A stretch of DNA of 64,000 nt, from contig NZ_JAELTN010000029.1 of assembly GCF_016428855.1 (NCBI RefSeq), forward strand, positions 1 through 64,000. The letters run 5' to 3'. The notes beneath the pieces were generated by a model. That model worked only from the letters and a program-made list of their open reading frames with translations, did no database searches and was not told the DNA's origin. How positions within the stretch are numbered: the stretch's first letter is position 1; each line of letters opens with the position of its first letter. The translations under genes were made by a program, and so were the position numbers. This document shows, in pieces, positions 57,214 through 64,000 of this stretch. Origin of the DNA: Pedobacter sp. ASV28 (GTDB taxonomy: Bacteria > Bacteroidota > Bacteroidia > Sphingobacteriales > Sphingobacteriaceae).

Positions 57214-57298
57214 CTATAAAATAAGGTTAAACACAAATTACATTGTTTATAAGGGCCGTTATATGCCTATCCCTGCATATTTCTATGGGATTTGAATT

Positions 57299-57436
57299 CC
57301 CTTCTAGTCTAAGCATTTTTGTCTAGCGCAAGCATTAGCGTAACCTGTACCTGTTTTATCGATAGCGGTGCTTGTGCTTAATAGCTGGTAAAGTTTTTTG
57401 ACCTAGGCCCAAGCGGACGCTTGCGCCAGAGTGGGG
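57299..57436 (+). repeat. Structured repeat element, copy 1
   Basis: 138 bp shared with 63194-63321. Outer arms GCGCAAGC (57326-57333) and GCTTGCGC (57419-57426) are complementary. Conserved blocks: CATTTTTGTCTAGCGCAAGC, ATTAGCGTAACCTGTACC, AAAGTTTTTTGACTTAGGCC (variant) and AAGCGGACGCTTGCGCCAGA. Copy 1 interrupts the AHSA1 gene. Looks like a REP/MITE-type element or a structured RNA. Confidence 0.8.
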
Positions 57437-57776
57437 GGTACTGCGGGTTTTACCAATACCTTTAACGAAGTCGACCTGCGGTCGGGCGGGAAATGGAACT
57501 TTGTTATGCATGGGCCAGACTAGGGAAACTATGCCAATGAATGTGAATTAATAAAAATAGAAAAACCAAGCCTCATTGTCTGGAAACGTTTTTCGAAACC
57601 CATTTTTCAGGTGGTAGCCAACACCTGAAAAAGTAGCAGCGAACGAAACAAAAATCGTGTTCAGTCAGATTTTCAATTCGACAAAAGAGTGCAACAAGGT
57701 AAAGACATTTGCTGCCGATAAAAACGAGGAAAATTTTGATCGTCTTGAAACGGAACTGTCCAAAATGATTTTGTAA
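57437..57776 (+). pseudogene. AHSA1/SRPBCC (START-like) domain pseudogene
   Basis: After the repeat boundary the frame reads GFTNTFNEVDLRSGGKWNFV and MHGPD, then an in-frame TAG, then GNYANECELIKIEKPSLIVW and KRFSKPIFQVVAN. A frameshift near 57628 leads to NETKIVFSQIFNSTKECNKV and KTFAADKNEENFDRLETELS, ending at TAA 57776. This is the C-terminal two-thirds of an AHSA1-family protein; the N-terminal third is missing at the repeat. Confidence 0.85.
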
Positions 57777-57894
57777 ATTACGCAGAAAGTAGGATGACCA
57801 AAATAGCCCCAAAAACTGGAGCGAAAAATAACAAAAGACATCTTGTAAGTAATATGCGGGCTATAATTATATGCAGTTCTGAATAATAATATAA

Positions 57895-58443
57895 ATGGAA
57901 AACCAACAAGAAATTTTAAATACAGATCACGTTGAAAAAGATTCTAATGTAGAAGTCCAACAGCTCATAAGCTTAAACAAATTTATTTTTTTATCGATCA
58001 TTTCATTAGGCTTGTATGAAGTATGGTGGGTATACAAAGCTTGGCGCTTTTACCAGCAGAAAGAGAAGTTAGATATTCTGCCGGCAGTTAGGGCTATATT
58101 TAGCATCTTTTTCCTGATCTCTTTATTTAATAGGATCCTTAACTTTGCAAAAACCCATGGATATAGACATAGTTACTCTCCTGTTTTACTTTTTATTGGA
58201 GCCATTTTTGTAAGTTTATTAGCTTGCCTTCCAGATCCTTTTTGGTTAGTCTCCTATTTGAGCATTGTATTTTTCATTCCTCCATTTAAGGCATTTAATT
58301 ATGCGAGGCAACACGCTGCGGATCTTAGGGTAGTGGAACAGACTTCATTCAGTATCAGGCAGATTGTCCTTGTCGTAATCGGATCAATATTTTGGGCGAT
58401 ATGCTTCATAGGTCTTCTGTTGGCAGGTGATTATTCTTATTGA
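57895..58443 (+). CDS. Multi-pass membrane protein, unknown
   Basis: 182 aa with four hydrophobic segments (about 28-44, 62-78, 96-128, 157-177) after a polar N terminus. SIISLGLYEVWWVYKAWRF at the first helix resembles DUF4234-type proteins, which is tentative. Codon use and AT content fit the island. No clear operon partner. Confidence 0.72.
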   Translation: MENQQEILNTDHVEKDSNVEVQQLISLNKFIFLSIISLGLYEVWWVYKAWRFYQQKEKLDILPAVRAIFSIFFLISLFNRILNFAKTHGYRHSYSPVLLFIGAIFVSLLACLPDPFWLVSYLSIVFFIPPFKAFNYARQHAADLRVVEQTSFSIRQIVLVVIGSIFWAICFIGLLLAGDYSY

Positions 58444-58584
58444 TTTTTTTGAAAGGAGATGGTGCCCCCAGGTTAAAATAATCAACGATATATTCTAAAA
58501 AGCTGAATGATACAATATAAATCGAATATGAAATGAAAGGTAAAATTATTATATCTTTTATCTTCCTTATAACATATACAGGTC

Positions 58585-59034
58585 ATGGCCATAAAAAATA
58601 TCATCGAATCAATAGTTCAAAAGCATAAGGAAAATGGCATCGATGTAAATATTCCTGCAACACCTGAAGATATAATTGCGTTTGAACAACAGATAGGTTT
58701 TGCATTACCAGCAGATTTTAAAGAATTTTATACAATATGTAATGGTTTCGGCTGCAATGAGGATATTTTTAATATAATAGCACTTGGAGATATTACATCC
58801 TATCCACAAGACTATAGTGCAAATTGCTTCTACTTTAGCGAGTATATGATATATTCAGATATGTGGGGATTAAGGTTTATGGGCCATGGAAAATATGAAA
58901 TATTTAATGGAAGCTATCCGGATATTACCATGACCTCATCACTTGAAGAATTTTTAAATAGATTTCTAAAAGGAAATGTTTTTGAAACTGATGGATTGTA
59001 TGATTGGCATGAAAAGCTTCAGAATAAACTATAA
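58585..59034 (+). CDS. SMI1/KNR4 (SUKH) family protein
   Basis: 149 aa. Conserved N-terminal PATPEDIIAFEQQIGFALPA then DFKEFYTICNGF is the SUKH signature; later LEEFLNRFLKG. SUKH proteins commonly act as immunity proteins against nuclease and other toxins in contact-dependent or polymorphic toxin systems. No cognate toxin adjoins. Confidence 0.88.
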   Translation: MAIKNIIESIVQKHKENGIDVNIPATPEDIIAFEQQIGFALPADFKEFYTICNGFGCNEDIFNIIALGDITSYPQDYSANCFYFSEYMIYSDMWGLRFMGHGKYEIFNGSYPDITMTSSLEEFLNRFLKGNVFETDGLYDWHEKLQNKL

Positions 59035-59092
59035 GGGCTTTAATATAATGGTCCGAATAAAGCATATTTCTTCCCAAATGGTTAGTAAGCAT

Positions 59093-59980
59093 ATGAAGAA
59101 TACATTCTACCTATTGATATTGGTAACCTTATTTTTTTCCTGTGTGCAACCAAAAGAGAAAAAAGATCATCGCGTTACTTTGACCGATACCAAACAGACC
59201 AATTTTCAAAAGATAGAAAAAGAGCGCTTAAAAAAGAGAAAGAAAATTGAAGCGCAAGAGGGGGCAGATAGTTTAAAGCTTGATCGGGTTTTAAGCAATG
59301 CGCTGGAAATTGCCATGCAGAATATCGATAAGGTTAAATTTAACAAAAAATATGAAGTAACGCTCGATAGTAGCTACAACGTAAAGGTCGAAATAAATTT
59401 GGGCGATTATTTTACACCGTCGTTTTCCCACCTCATTATTCGAAGATATAGCCCAGGCAATATCTATATGGATATCTATGCAAAAAATGGCCATCACTTT
59501 GAAAAAGTGCTTGTGCACGAAGAATGGGAAATGACCTATGTAGGCGATACCATTCGCGATATCAATGGAGATGGACTAAAGGATTTTGTGGTGAACTGGT
59601 ATGGCAGTACCGGTTGTTGTCTTAAGGCTTTTAGCAATGTCTATCTGCTGCGGGCCGATCAGAAAACATTTTCTAAGAACTTTCAATTTATAAACCCCAG
59701 TTTTTCTCCTAAAGAGCAAGTGATTAGAGGTGTATGTTACGGCCATCCAGGTGAAACGGAAATGTATAAATATAAATGGAAGGGCGAAGCTATCGACACC
59801 TTGGAATATATTACCTATGAAAAAAATAAAAAAGGGAATAATACCGGGATGATAATTGTATCAAAGAAACGATTCCATAACGACAAAAATAAAGTGTTCA
59901 GGCGATTAAAGTCTGTGCCAAAAGAATACAAAAGAATTGAAGGTTATGATTGGTTTACCGGAACAGGCTATAAACAGTAG
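59093..59980 (+). CDS. Lipoprotein, unknown
   Basis: 295 aa from ATG 59093 (signal MKNTFYLLILVTLFFSC). Charged linker (residues 45-70), then a beta-rich domain with GDYFTPSFSHLIIRRYSPGN and TIRDINGDGLKDFVVNWYGS, an FG-GAP/VCBS-like calcium-loop motif. An upstream in-frame ATG at 58976 overlaps the SUKH gene and gives no signal. Function unknown. Confidence 0.82.
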   Translation: MKNTFYLLILVTLFFSCVQPKEKKDHRVTLTDTKQTNFQKIEKERLKKRKKIEAQEGADSLKLDRVLSNALEIAMQNIDKVKFNKKYEVTLDSSYNVKVEINLGDYFTPSFSHLIIRRYSPGNIYMDIYAKNGHHFEKVLVHEEWEMTYVGDTIRDINGDGLKDFVVNWYGSTGCCLKAFSNVYLLRADQKTFSKNFQFINPSFSPKEQVIRGVCYGHPGETEMYKYKWKGEAIDTLEYITYEKNKKGNNTGMIIVSKKRFHNDKNKVFRRLKSVPKEYKRIEGYDWFTGTGYKQ

Positions 59981-60203
59981 GGCTGCGACCATTCAAATGA
60001 GGATGGACATCATCCTTTCAGGATCTTTTAACAATTTATGAATTGATTTTTCTAGTATAATTTCAACAATCTTGGTGGTTTAAAGTCCGAAGGACTGCTA
60101 TTGCAATAGAAAATTTACCAAATTAACCCATTTAATGCCGAAGCGCTGACATTATTCCTTATCCCTAATCCAAGTTAAAATAACATCGCCCAACAGATCC
60201 GCT

Positions 60204-60230
60204 TCTATTTTTGGCTACACCAAAAATAGA
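60204..60230. promoter_or_regulatory. Perfect 11-bp inverted repeat upstream of the NmrA-type gene
   Basis: TCTATTTTTGG, 5-base loop, exact complement. Lacks a T run, so an operator is as likely as a terminator. It lies 58 bases before the ATG at 60289 in a 308-bp gap that otherwise holds no gene. Confidence 0.5.
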
Positions 60231-60288
60231 TTAAGCCACATCTGTTTTTTGAACGTTAACCATTTTTGTAACCTCAAAAGACAGTAAC

Positions 60289-61173
60289 ATGAAAATAGTA
60301 TTAACAGGCTCATTAGGGCACATTGGAAAACCGCTGACCCAAAAATTGGTTGAGAAAGGCCATTCGGTAACGGTGATCAGTAGTAATCCTGCCAAACAGG
60401 CCGACATCGAAGCTTCGGGTGCTCAGGCGGCTATCGGTTCCGTAGGCGATGTCAACTTTCTAACAGATGCCTTCACCGCTTCGGATGCCGTCTACTGTAT
60501 GGTTCCACCAGATTTTGGCCAGGCCGATCAGGTTTTATATTACCAAAACCTCGGTAATACCTATGCCAATGCCATTCGTAAAGCTGGCGTAAAAAGAATC
60601 GTTCATCTAAGCAGTTATGGAGCACACCTTTCCTCGGGTACGGGATTTATTACCGGATCATATCAGGTGGAACAGCTATTGAATGCCATTGCCAATGTCC
60701 ACGTTACACATGTACGCCCTACATTCTTTTATTATAACCTGTTGCACTTTGTAGAAATGATCAAAACGGCGCACTTCATAGGGGCTGTGTATGGCGGAAC
60801 GGATAAGCTGAGCATGGTTTCGCCCACAGACATTGCGGTGGTCATTGCCGAGGAACTACAGATCGGCGAAGGGGCAAACGTGGTACGTTATGTGGCCAGC
60901 GACGACAGGACCTGCAATGAAATCGCTTCGGTATTGGGAAAAGCCATTGGCATGCCCAATTTGAAATGGCTCGTTTTGCCGAAGGAAAATGTATTGCAGG
61001 CACTCAAAGAAGCGGGTATGCCCTCAAATGCTGCCGATAACCTGGTGGAATTGGGAGAAGCTATCCATAGCGGAAAACTCAGGGAAGATTACGGGCTGCA
61101 TACTCCTGTTTACGGAACGGTGAAATTGGAAGCATATGCCGTGGAGTTTGCCCGAATATTTAAGGCCAAATAA
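60289..61173 (+). CDS. NmrA-like NAD(P)-binding oxidoreductase
   Basis: 294 aa short-chain-type Rossmann protein. N-terminal MKIVLTGSLGHIGKPLTQKL (GxxGxxG-like), VHLSSYGAHLSSGTG and VRPTFFYYNLLHF. NmrA-like/NAD(P)H-azoreductase subgroup; substrate unknown. The AraC regulator follows 13 bases later, so it likely controls this gene. Confidence 0.88.
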   Translation: MKIVLTGSLGHIGKPLTQKLVEKGHSVTVISSNPAKQADIEASGAQAAIGSVGDVNFLTDAFTASDAVYCMVPPDFGQADQVLYYQNLGNTYANAIRKAGVKRIVHLSSYGAHLSSGTGFITGSYQVEQLLNAIANVHVTHVRPTFFYYNLLHFVEMIKTAHFIGAVYGGTDKLSMVSPTDIAVVIAEELQIGEGANVVRYVASDDRTCNEIASVLGKAIGMPNLKWLVLPKENVLQALKEAGMPSNAADNLVELGEAIHSGKLREDYGLHTPVYGTVKLEAYAVEFARIFKAK

Positions 61174-61186
61174 GTAATTTTAGGAA

Positions 61187-62107
61187 ATGAAAAATAAGTT
61201 GCCCGTACGCATAAAGACTATTCAGGAGTTCCATCAGCTTAGGGGATTGCCCAAAGCCGAGCACCCTTTGATCAGTGTGGTAGATTATCGGTTGATCAAA
61301 TATCTTCCCGAAAAAGAATTGGATAGCTGGATATTGGACTTTTATTCCATTTCTATGAAAAGAACGTCGAGCTCCAAAATAAAATACGGACAGCAGGATT
61401 ATGACTTTGACGAAGGCCTGCTGTTCTTCATGGCACCTAACCAGGTATTCAGTATTTTGCGCAGCGATAAGCTGCCGCCAGCACATAGCGGATGGATCTT
61501 ATTGATCCATCCCGATTTTCTATGGCATAGCCCTTTGGCAAAAACCATCAGGAAATATGAATACTTTGATTATGCCGTAAGCGAAGCCTTATTTCTTTCA
61601 GAACGGGAAGAAGGTATTCTAAATCATATTGTCGGGCACATTCGGCAGGAATATAGTGGCAATATGGATAAATTCAGCCAGAAAATTATCATTTCACATA
61701 TCGAAACCCTGCTCAATTATGCAGAACGGTTTTATCAAAGGCAGTTCATCACCCGAAAAATAGCCAGTCACCTTATTCTCGAACGTTTGGAAAAAATGCT
61801 CACCGACTATTTCAACAATAGTGATTTGATAGGTAAGGGCCTGCCGACCGTTCAATACATTGCCGATACACTTAATGTTTCGCCCAACTACCTGAGCGGC
61901 CTGCTAAAAATATTAACTGGCCAAAGTACACAGCAGCACATTCACGATAAATTGATTGAAAAAGCAAAAGAAAAACTATCTACTACCAGCTTGTCGGTCA
62001 GCGAAATTGCCTACGAACTGGGCTTTGAACATTCCCAATCGCTCAGTAAACTGTTCAAGGCTAAAACCAACCTTTCCCCTCTGGCGTTCAGAAATTCCTT
62101 TAACTGA
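61187..62107 (+). CDS. AraC family transcriptional regulator
   Basis: 306 aa. N-terminal cupin-like sensor region with GLLFFMAPNQVFSI, then two HTHs: VQYIADTLNVSPNYLSGLLK with LTGQSTQQHIHDKLIEKAKE, and LSVSEIAYELGFEHSQSLSK with LFKAKTNLSPLAFRNSF. Probably responds to a small molecule and activates the NmrA-type gene. The last 85 bases are duplicated at 55931. Confidence 0.93.
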   Translation: MKNKLPVRIKTIQEFHQLRGLPKAEHPLISVVDYRLIKYLPEKELDSWILDFYSISMKRTSSSKIKYGQQDYDFDEGLLFFMAPNQVFSILRSDKLPPAHSGWILLIHPDFLWHSPLAKTIRKYEYFDYAVSEALFLSEREEGILNHIVGHIRQEYSGNMDKFSQKIIISHIETLLNYAERFYQRQFITRKIASHLILERLEKMLTDYFNNSDLIGKGLPTVQYIADTLNVSPNYLSGLLKILTGQSTQQHIHDKLIEKAKEKLSTTSLSVSEIAYELGFEHSQSLSKLFKAKTNLSPLAFRNSFN

Positions 62108-62133
62108 GCACAGTTGTGTTTATAGCATTTTTA
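62022..62133 (+). repeat. Direct repeat, copy 2 (in the intact AraC gene)
   Basis: See copy 1 at 55931-56042. Includes 26 bases after the AraC stop. Confidence 0.93.
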
Positions 62134-62380
62134 TGGCAAAGCCCCAATTTGGTTTGTCAATGCCTCTAATTAAGTTTGGAGCAATGGTCGTTATAATGGG
62201 AAGCTTAGTGTGAACCTGTATATTTTACCTGAATACCTGAATGAATAAACGGTGGGTAAAGTCATTTGCTTTTATGCCGCAGAAGTAATAGTTTAGAACA
62301 AATTAACCACTTGGGGTGCTAAAAAATTTATCAACGTTGTAAAAAGCCCCCACAAGATTAATATCGACCTAGATTTGATC

Positions 62381-62827
62381 ATGGAACAAAACCAAAACAA
62401 ACCAGAAACAGGGGGCCAGGGAGCCACACCTTTTGCACAGACTTATTTTCATGGCACCAAAGCCGACCTAAAAATTGGCGATTTAATTGAGGTAGGTTTC
62501 AATTCTAATTATGGGCCGCGGAAAAATGCCAAATACATTTTTTTATCTGCCACACTTGATGCGGCCATTTGGGGTGCCGAGCTCGCCTTTGGCAATGGGA
62601 GGGAAAGAATTTATTTGGTAGAACCCATTGGCGCAATAGAAAACGACCCAGACCTAACGGATAAAAAGTTTCCGGGTAACCCCACACAATCTTACCGTTC
62701 CACCCAGCCCTTTAAAGTAATAGGCGAAGTGACCATCTGGCAAGGACACCCCTTGGCACAAGTGCAGGTCATGAAAGAACACCTTGAACGTTTGAAAGAG
62801 CAGGGCATTAATTCACTAAACGATTAA
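62381..62827 (+). CDS. arr: NAD+-rifampin ADP-ribosyltransferase
   Basis: 148 aa from ATG 62381. Matches Arr: YFHGTKADLKIGDLIEVGFN, SNYGPRKNAKYIFLSATLDA, AIWGAELAFGNGRERIYLVE, DLTDKKFPGNPTQSYRS. It inactivates rifamycins by ADP-ribosylating them using NAD+. Normal family length. Its place between an AraC tail repeat and a structured repeat suggests acquisition by recombination; whether it is active is untested. Confidence 0.9.
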   Translation: MEQNQNKPETGGQGATPFAQTYFHGTKADLKIGDLIEVGFNSNYGPRKNAKYIFLSATLDAAIWGAELAFGNGRERIYLVEPIGAIENDPDLTDKKFPGNPTQSYRSTQPFKVIGEVTIWQGHPLAQVQVMKEHLERLKEQGINSLND

Positions 62828-63019
62828 AAGCATAAACAGACAATTTTTGGAGCAAAATAACAATACCCTTTGGCATAGGGCATTAAGGTAAAGGTATTTA
62901 TGGTTTATGGATAAGTCTCATATCAACGAGCCTTGGAAGTGTGTATACACGATCCATTCCTCAGCACCTCGCTTTGCCATAAGGTACTTTTGGTTCAGTT
63001 TTTAGGTGTTTTGTTCGTG

Positions 63020-63099
63020 CTTTCTTCGGGGCTTGTTCGGGAAAATGGCCTTTTTAGCGAAGGTGACACGAGCAATCCCCGAACAACACCCGAAGAAAG
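63020..63099. repeat. 22-bp inverted repeat with 36-base loop
   Basis: Arms 63020-63041 and 63078-63099 are complementary with two mismatches (CTTTCTTCGGG and TTGTTCGGG blocks). Strong hairpin downstream of arr; possible terminator-like or REP-type element. The surrounding gap 62828-63329 has no gene. Confidence 0.7.
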
Positions 63100-63193
63100 G
63101 TACATTTTTTAGCAAGCTTTAGGGTATGGGCACTTGTGGTGGTAGAGTGCTAAAAAATGGGTTCAAACGGACGCTTGTATCTCTGGGAGCTAC

Positions 63194-63321
63194 CCCTTTC
63201 TGGTCTAGGCATTTTTGTCTAGCGCAAGCATTAGCGTAACCTGTACCGATTTGATCGGTAGCTTAAAAGCTACTAAAGTTTTTTGACTTAGGCCCAAGCG
63301 GACGCTTGCGCCAGAGTGGGG
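63194..63321 (+). repeat. Structured repeat element, copy 2
   Basis: 128 bp, second copy of 57299-57436. Arms GCGCAAGC (63222-63229) and GCTTGCGC (63304-63311). Middle hairpin GTAGCTT/AAGCTAC differs from copy 1. A third partial copy of the right end lies just upstream (63160-63190, CAAACGGACGCTTGTATC). Confidence 0.8.
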
Positions 63322-63329
63322 ACGCCAAA

Positions 63330-63530
63330 ATGTACAAAGTTAAATTTGATAATTGCAAGTATTATTCAATTTGGAAGACTGATAAAGGCGATATTGAATT
63401 AGCAATAGATCATGATGGAGTGGTGCGTTGTTTTGTTAGATTAATGTATCTTGACAAGATTAATAGTGAAGTGATAAGGCTAAAGATGATTTATAACTTT
63501 AATGCATCTCTTTCGAAGGAATCTTTTTAA
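63330..63530 (+). CDS. Small hypothetical protein
   Basis: 66 aa from ATG 63330, 9 bases after the structured repeat. Reads VKFDNCKYYSIWKTDKGDIE, LAIDHDGVVRCFVRLMYLD. No family recognised; the position beside the repeat suggests it may be a fragment of a longer gene. Confidence 0.5.
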   Translation: MYKVKFDNCKYYSIWKTDKGDIELAIDHDGVVRCFVRLMYLDKINSEVIRLKMIYNFNASLSKESF

Positions 63531-63607
63531 TAATAGAATCTTTGAAGTAAGCAATTTCGTTAAACATAAATAAGAATTGTTAGGTTCGACGCTAATAAAA
63601 GGAATAA

Positions 63608-64000
63608 GTGAGTGTAAACAGATTTAATCATAATAGACATAGCTGTCCTTCAACTATGGTTATCGAGGCTATGGAGCAGAATCTATTGGCTGTGAAATTA
63701 GCTTTAAAAAATACGACAAGGGTTGTTAATGGGAGCCAGAATACGTTTGGGATACTCGGATATCCTGCTGCAATTTTAATGTTTTCAATAGTTGATACTA
63801 TTGGAAGCCATTTCAGAAAGTCTAAAGTGCAACCATTGATGATGTTAGGCTGTAATAGTGTTAAGATTTCTGCACAAGGCGATCAGCACTTTTATATACT
63901 TAATAGTGAGTACTTTAATCTAAATCTTGGAAAAGATGATATTAAAGCCTTTTACAAAATTGGTCGTAATGCTTTGAATCATAATTCATTGATTGGTGAA
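63608..64000 (+). CDS. Hypothetical protein, continues past window end
   Basis: GTG start at 63608 after AAAAGGAATAA; open for 131 codons to the window end. Contains VIEAMEQNLLAVKLALKNTT and FGILGYPAAILMFSIVDTIG (a hydrophobic segment), and KISAQGDQHFYILNSEYFN. No family recognised. An internal ATG at 63656 is an alternative start. Confidence 0.6.
   Translation, partial: MSVNRFNHNRHSCPSTMVIEAMEQNLLAVKLALKNTTRVVNGSQNTFGILGYPAAILMFSIVDTIGSHFRKSKVQPLMMLGCNSVKISAQGDQHFYILNSEYFNLNLGKDDIKAFYKIGRNALNHNSLIGE

Noticed and set aside
56997-57224. 75-codon ORF overlapping the island fragment
   Set aside because: Composition is not protein-like, while another frame of the same bases encodes a clear membrane helix and ends LDGE; the ORF is a shadow.
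62132-62212. 26-codon ORF MAKPQFG... after the AraC gene
   Set aside because: Partly inside the trailing part of the duplicated tail, no promoter box and no recognised family.

Overview
The window reads as a contig end from a Bacteroidota genome, most likely Sphingobacteriaceae (Pedobacter-like). The evidence is the gliding/type IX secretion genes (gldA, gldF, gldG, and a GDSL protein ending in a T9SS-type sorting domain), many small outer-membrane beta-barrels and SPII lipoproteins, a single-chain glycyl-tRNA synthetase, and TAnnTTTG (-7) promoter boxes with hardly any Shine-Dalgarno sequences. The genus is an inference. Bases 4-37 are not genomic: they are the Illumina Nextera transposase adapter, and the first gene, an aromatic amino acid hydroxylase, is cut off by it.

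Layout. 0-10 kb: hydroxylase (partial); a minus-strand run of CaCA antiporter, LtaS-like phosphotransferase and GtrA flippase-like protein; NlpC/P60 hydrolase with an ArsC-like protein; a lipoprotein; glyS. 10-18 kb: a GDPD lipoprotein overlapping gldA, three beta-barrel proteins, then gldF-gldG and dnaN. 18-24 kb: DUF4397 lipoprotein, DedA, S1/P1-type hydrolase, SGNH hydrolase, M20 dipeptidase, and a Tat-lipoprotein phosphoesterase whose start is frameshifted. 24.6-26.9 kb is a decayed patch: a very T-rich spacer, a histidine-phosphatase pseudogene, an intact GDPD and a truncated MFS transporter. 27-35 kb: DeoR-type regulator, GIN-domain protein, dipeptide epimerase, a YyaL-type thioredoxin-domain protein whose 3' tail is duplicated downstream and carries the slyD promoter, slyD, and a three-gene ABC/DUF3299 operon with a His/Asp-rich permease. 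35-41 kb: GH31 alpha-glucosidase, a small membrane protein with an ABC ATPase, and glgB.

42-50.6 kb holds the most interesting block: an ECF-type sigma factor translationally coupled to a membrane-anchored TPR anti-sigma-like protein; on the opposite strand a lipoprotein, a PKD/beta-barrel protein and a TPR-CHAT caspase-like protease with a C-terminal membrane anchor; and a second orphan paralogue of the anti-sigma-like protein. A 153-bp MITE-like element sits inside this block. I propose it as a proteolysis-linked envelope signalling system; this is inference.

50.9-55.3 kb: CHASE/PAS histidine kinase, a 31-codon peptide ORF with its own promoter box, a TPR protein, an AlkD-like HEAT protein and DUF4180. 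55.3-63.5 kb is an accessory island: DUF6882 and SUKH (SMI1/KNR4) immunity-type genes, lipoproteins, a decayed AHSA1 gene, an NmrA-type oxidoreductase with an AraC regulator, and arr (rifampin ADP-ribosyltransferase). It contains a 112-bp direct repeat (the AraC 3' tail, present twice) and a 130-bp structured repeat (also twice), both marks of recombination. No tRNA, rRNA or CRISPR array was seen.
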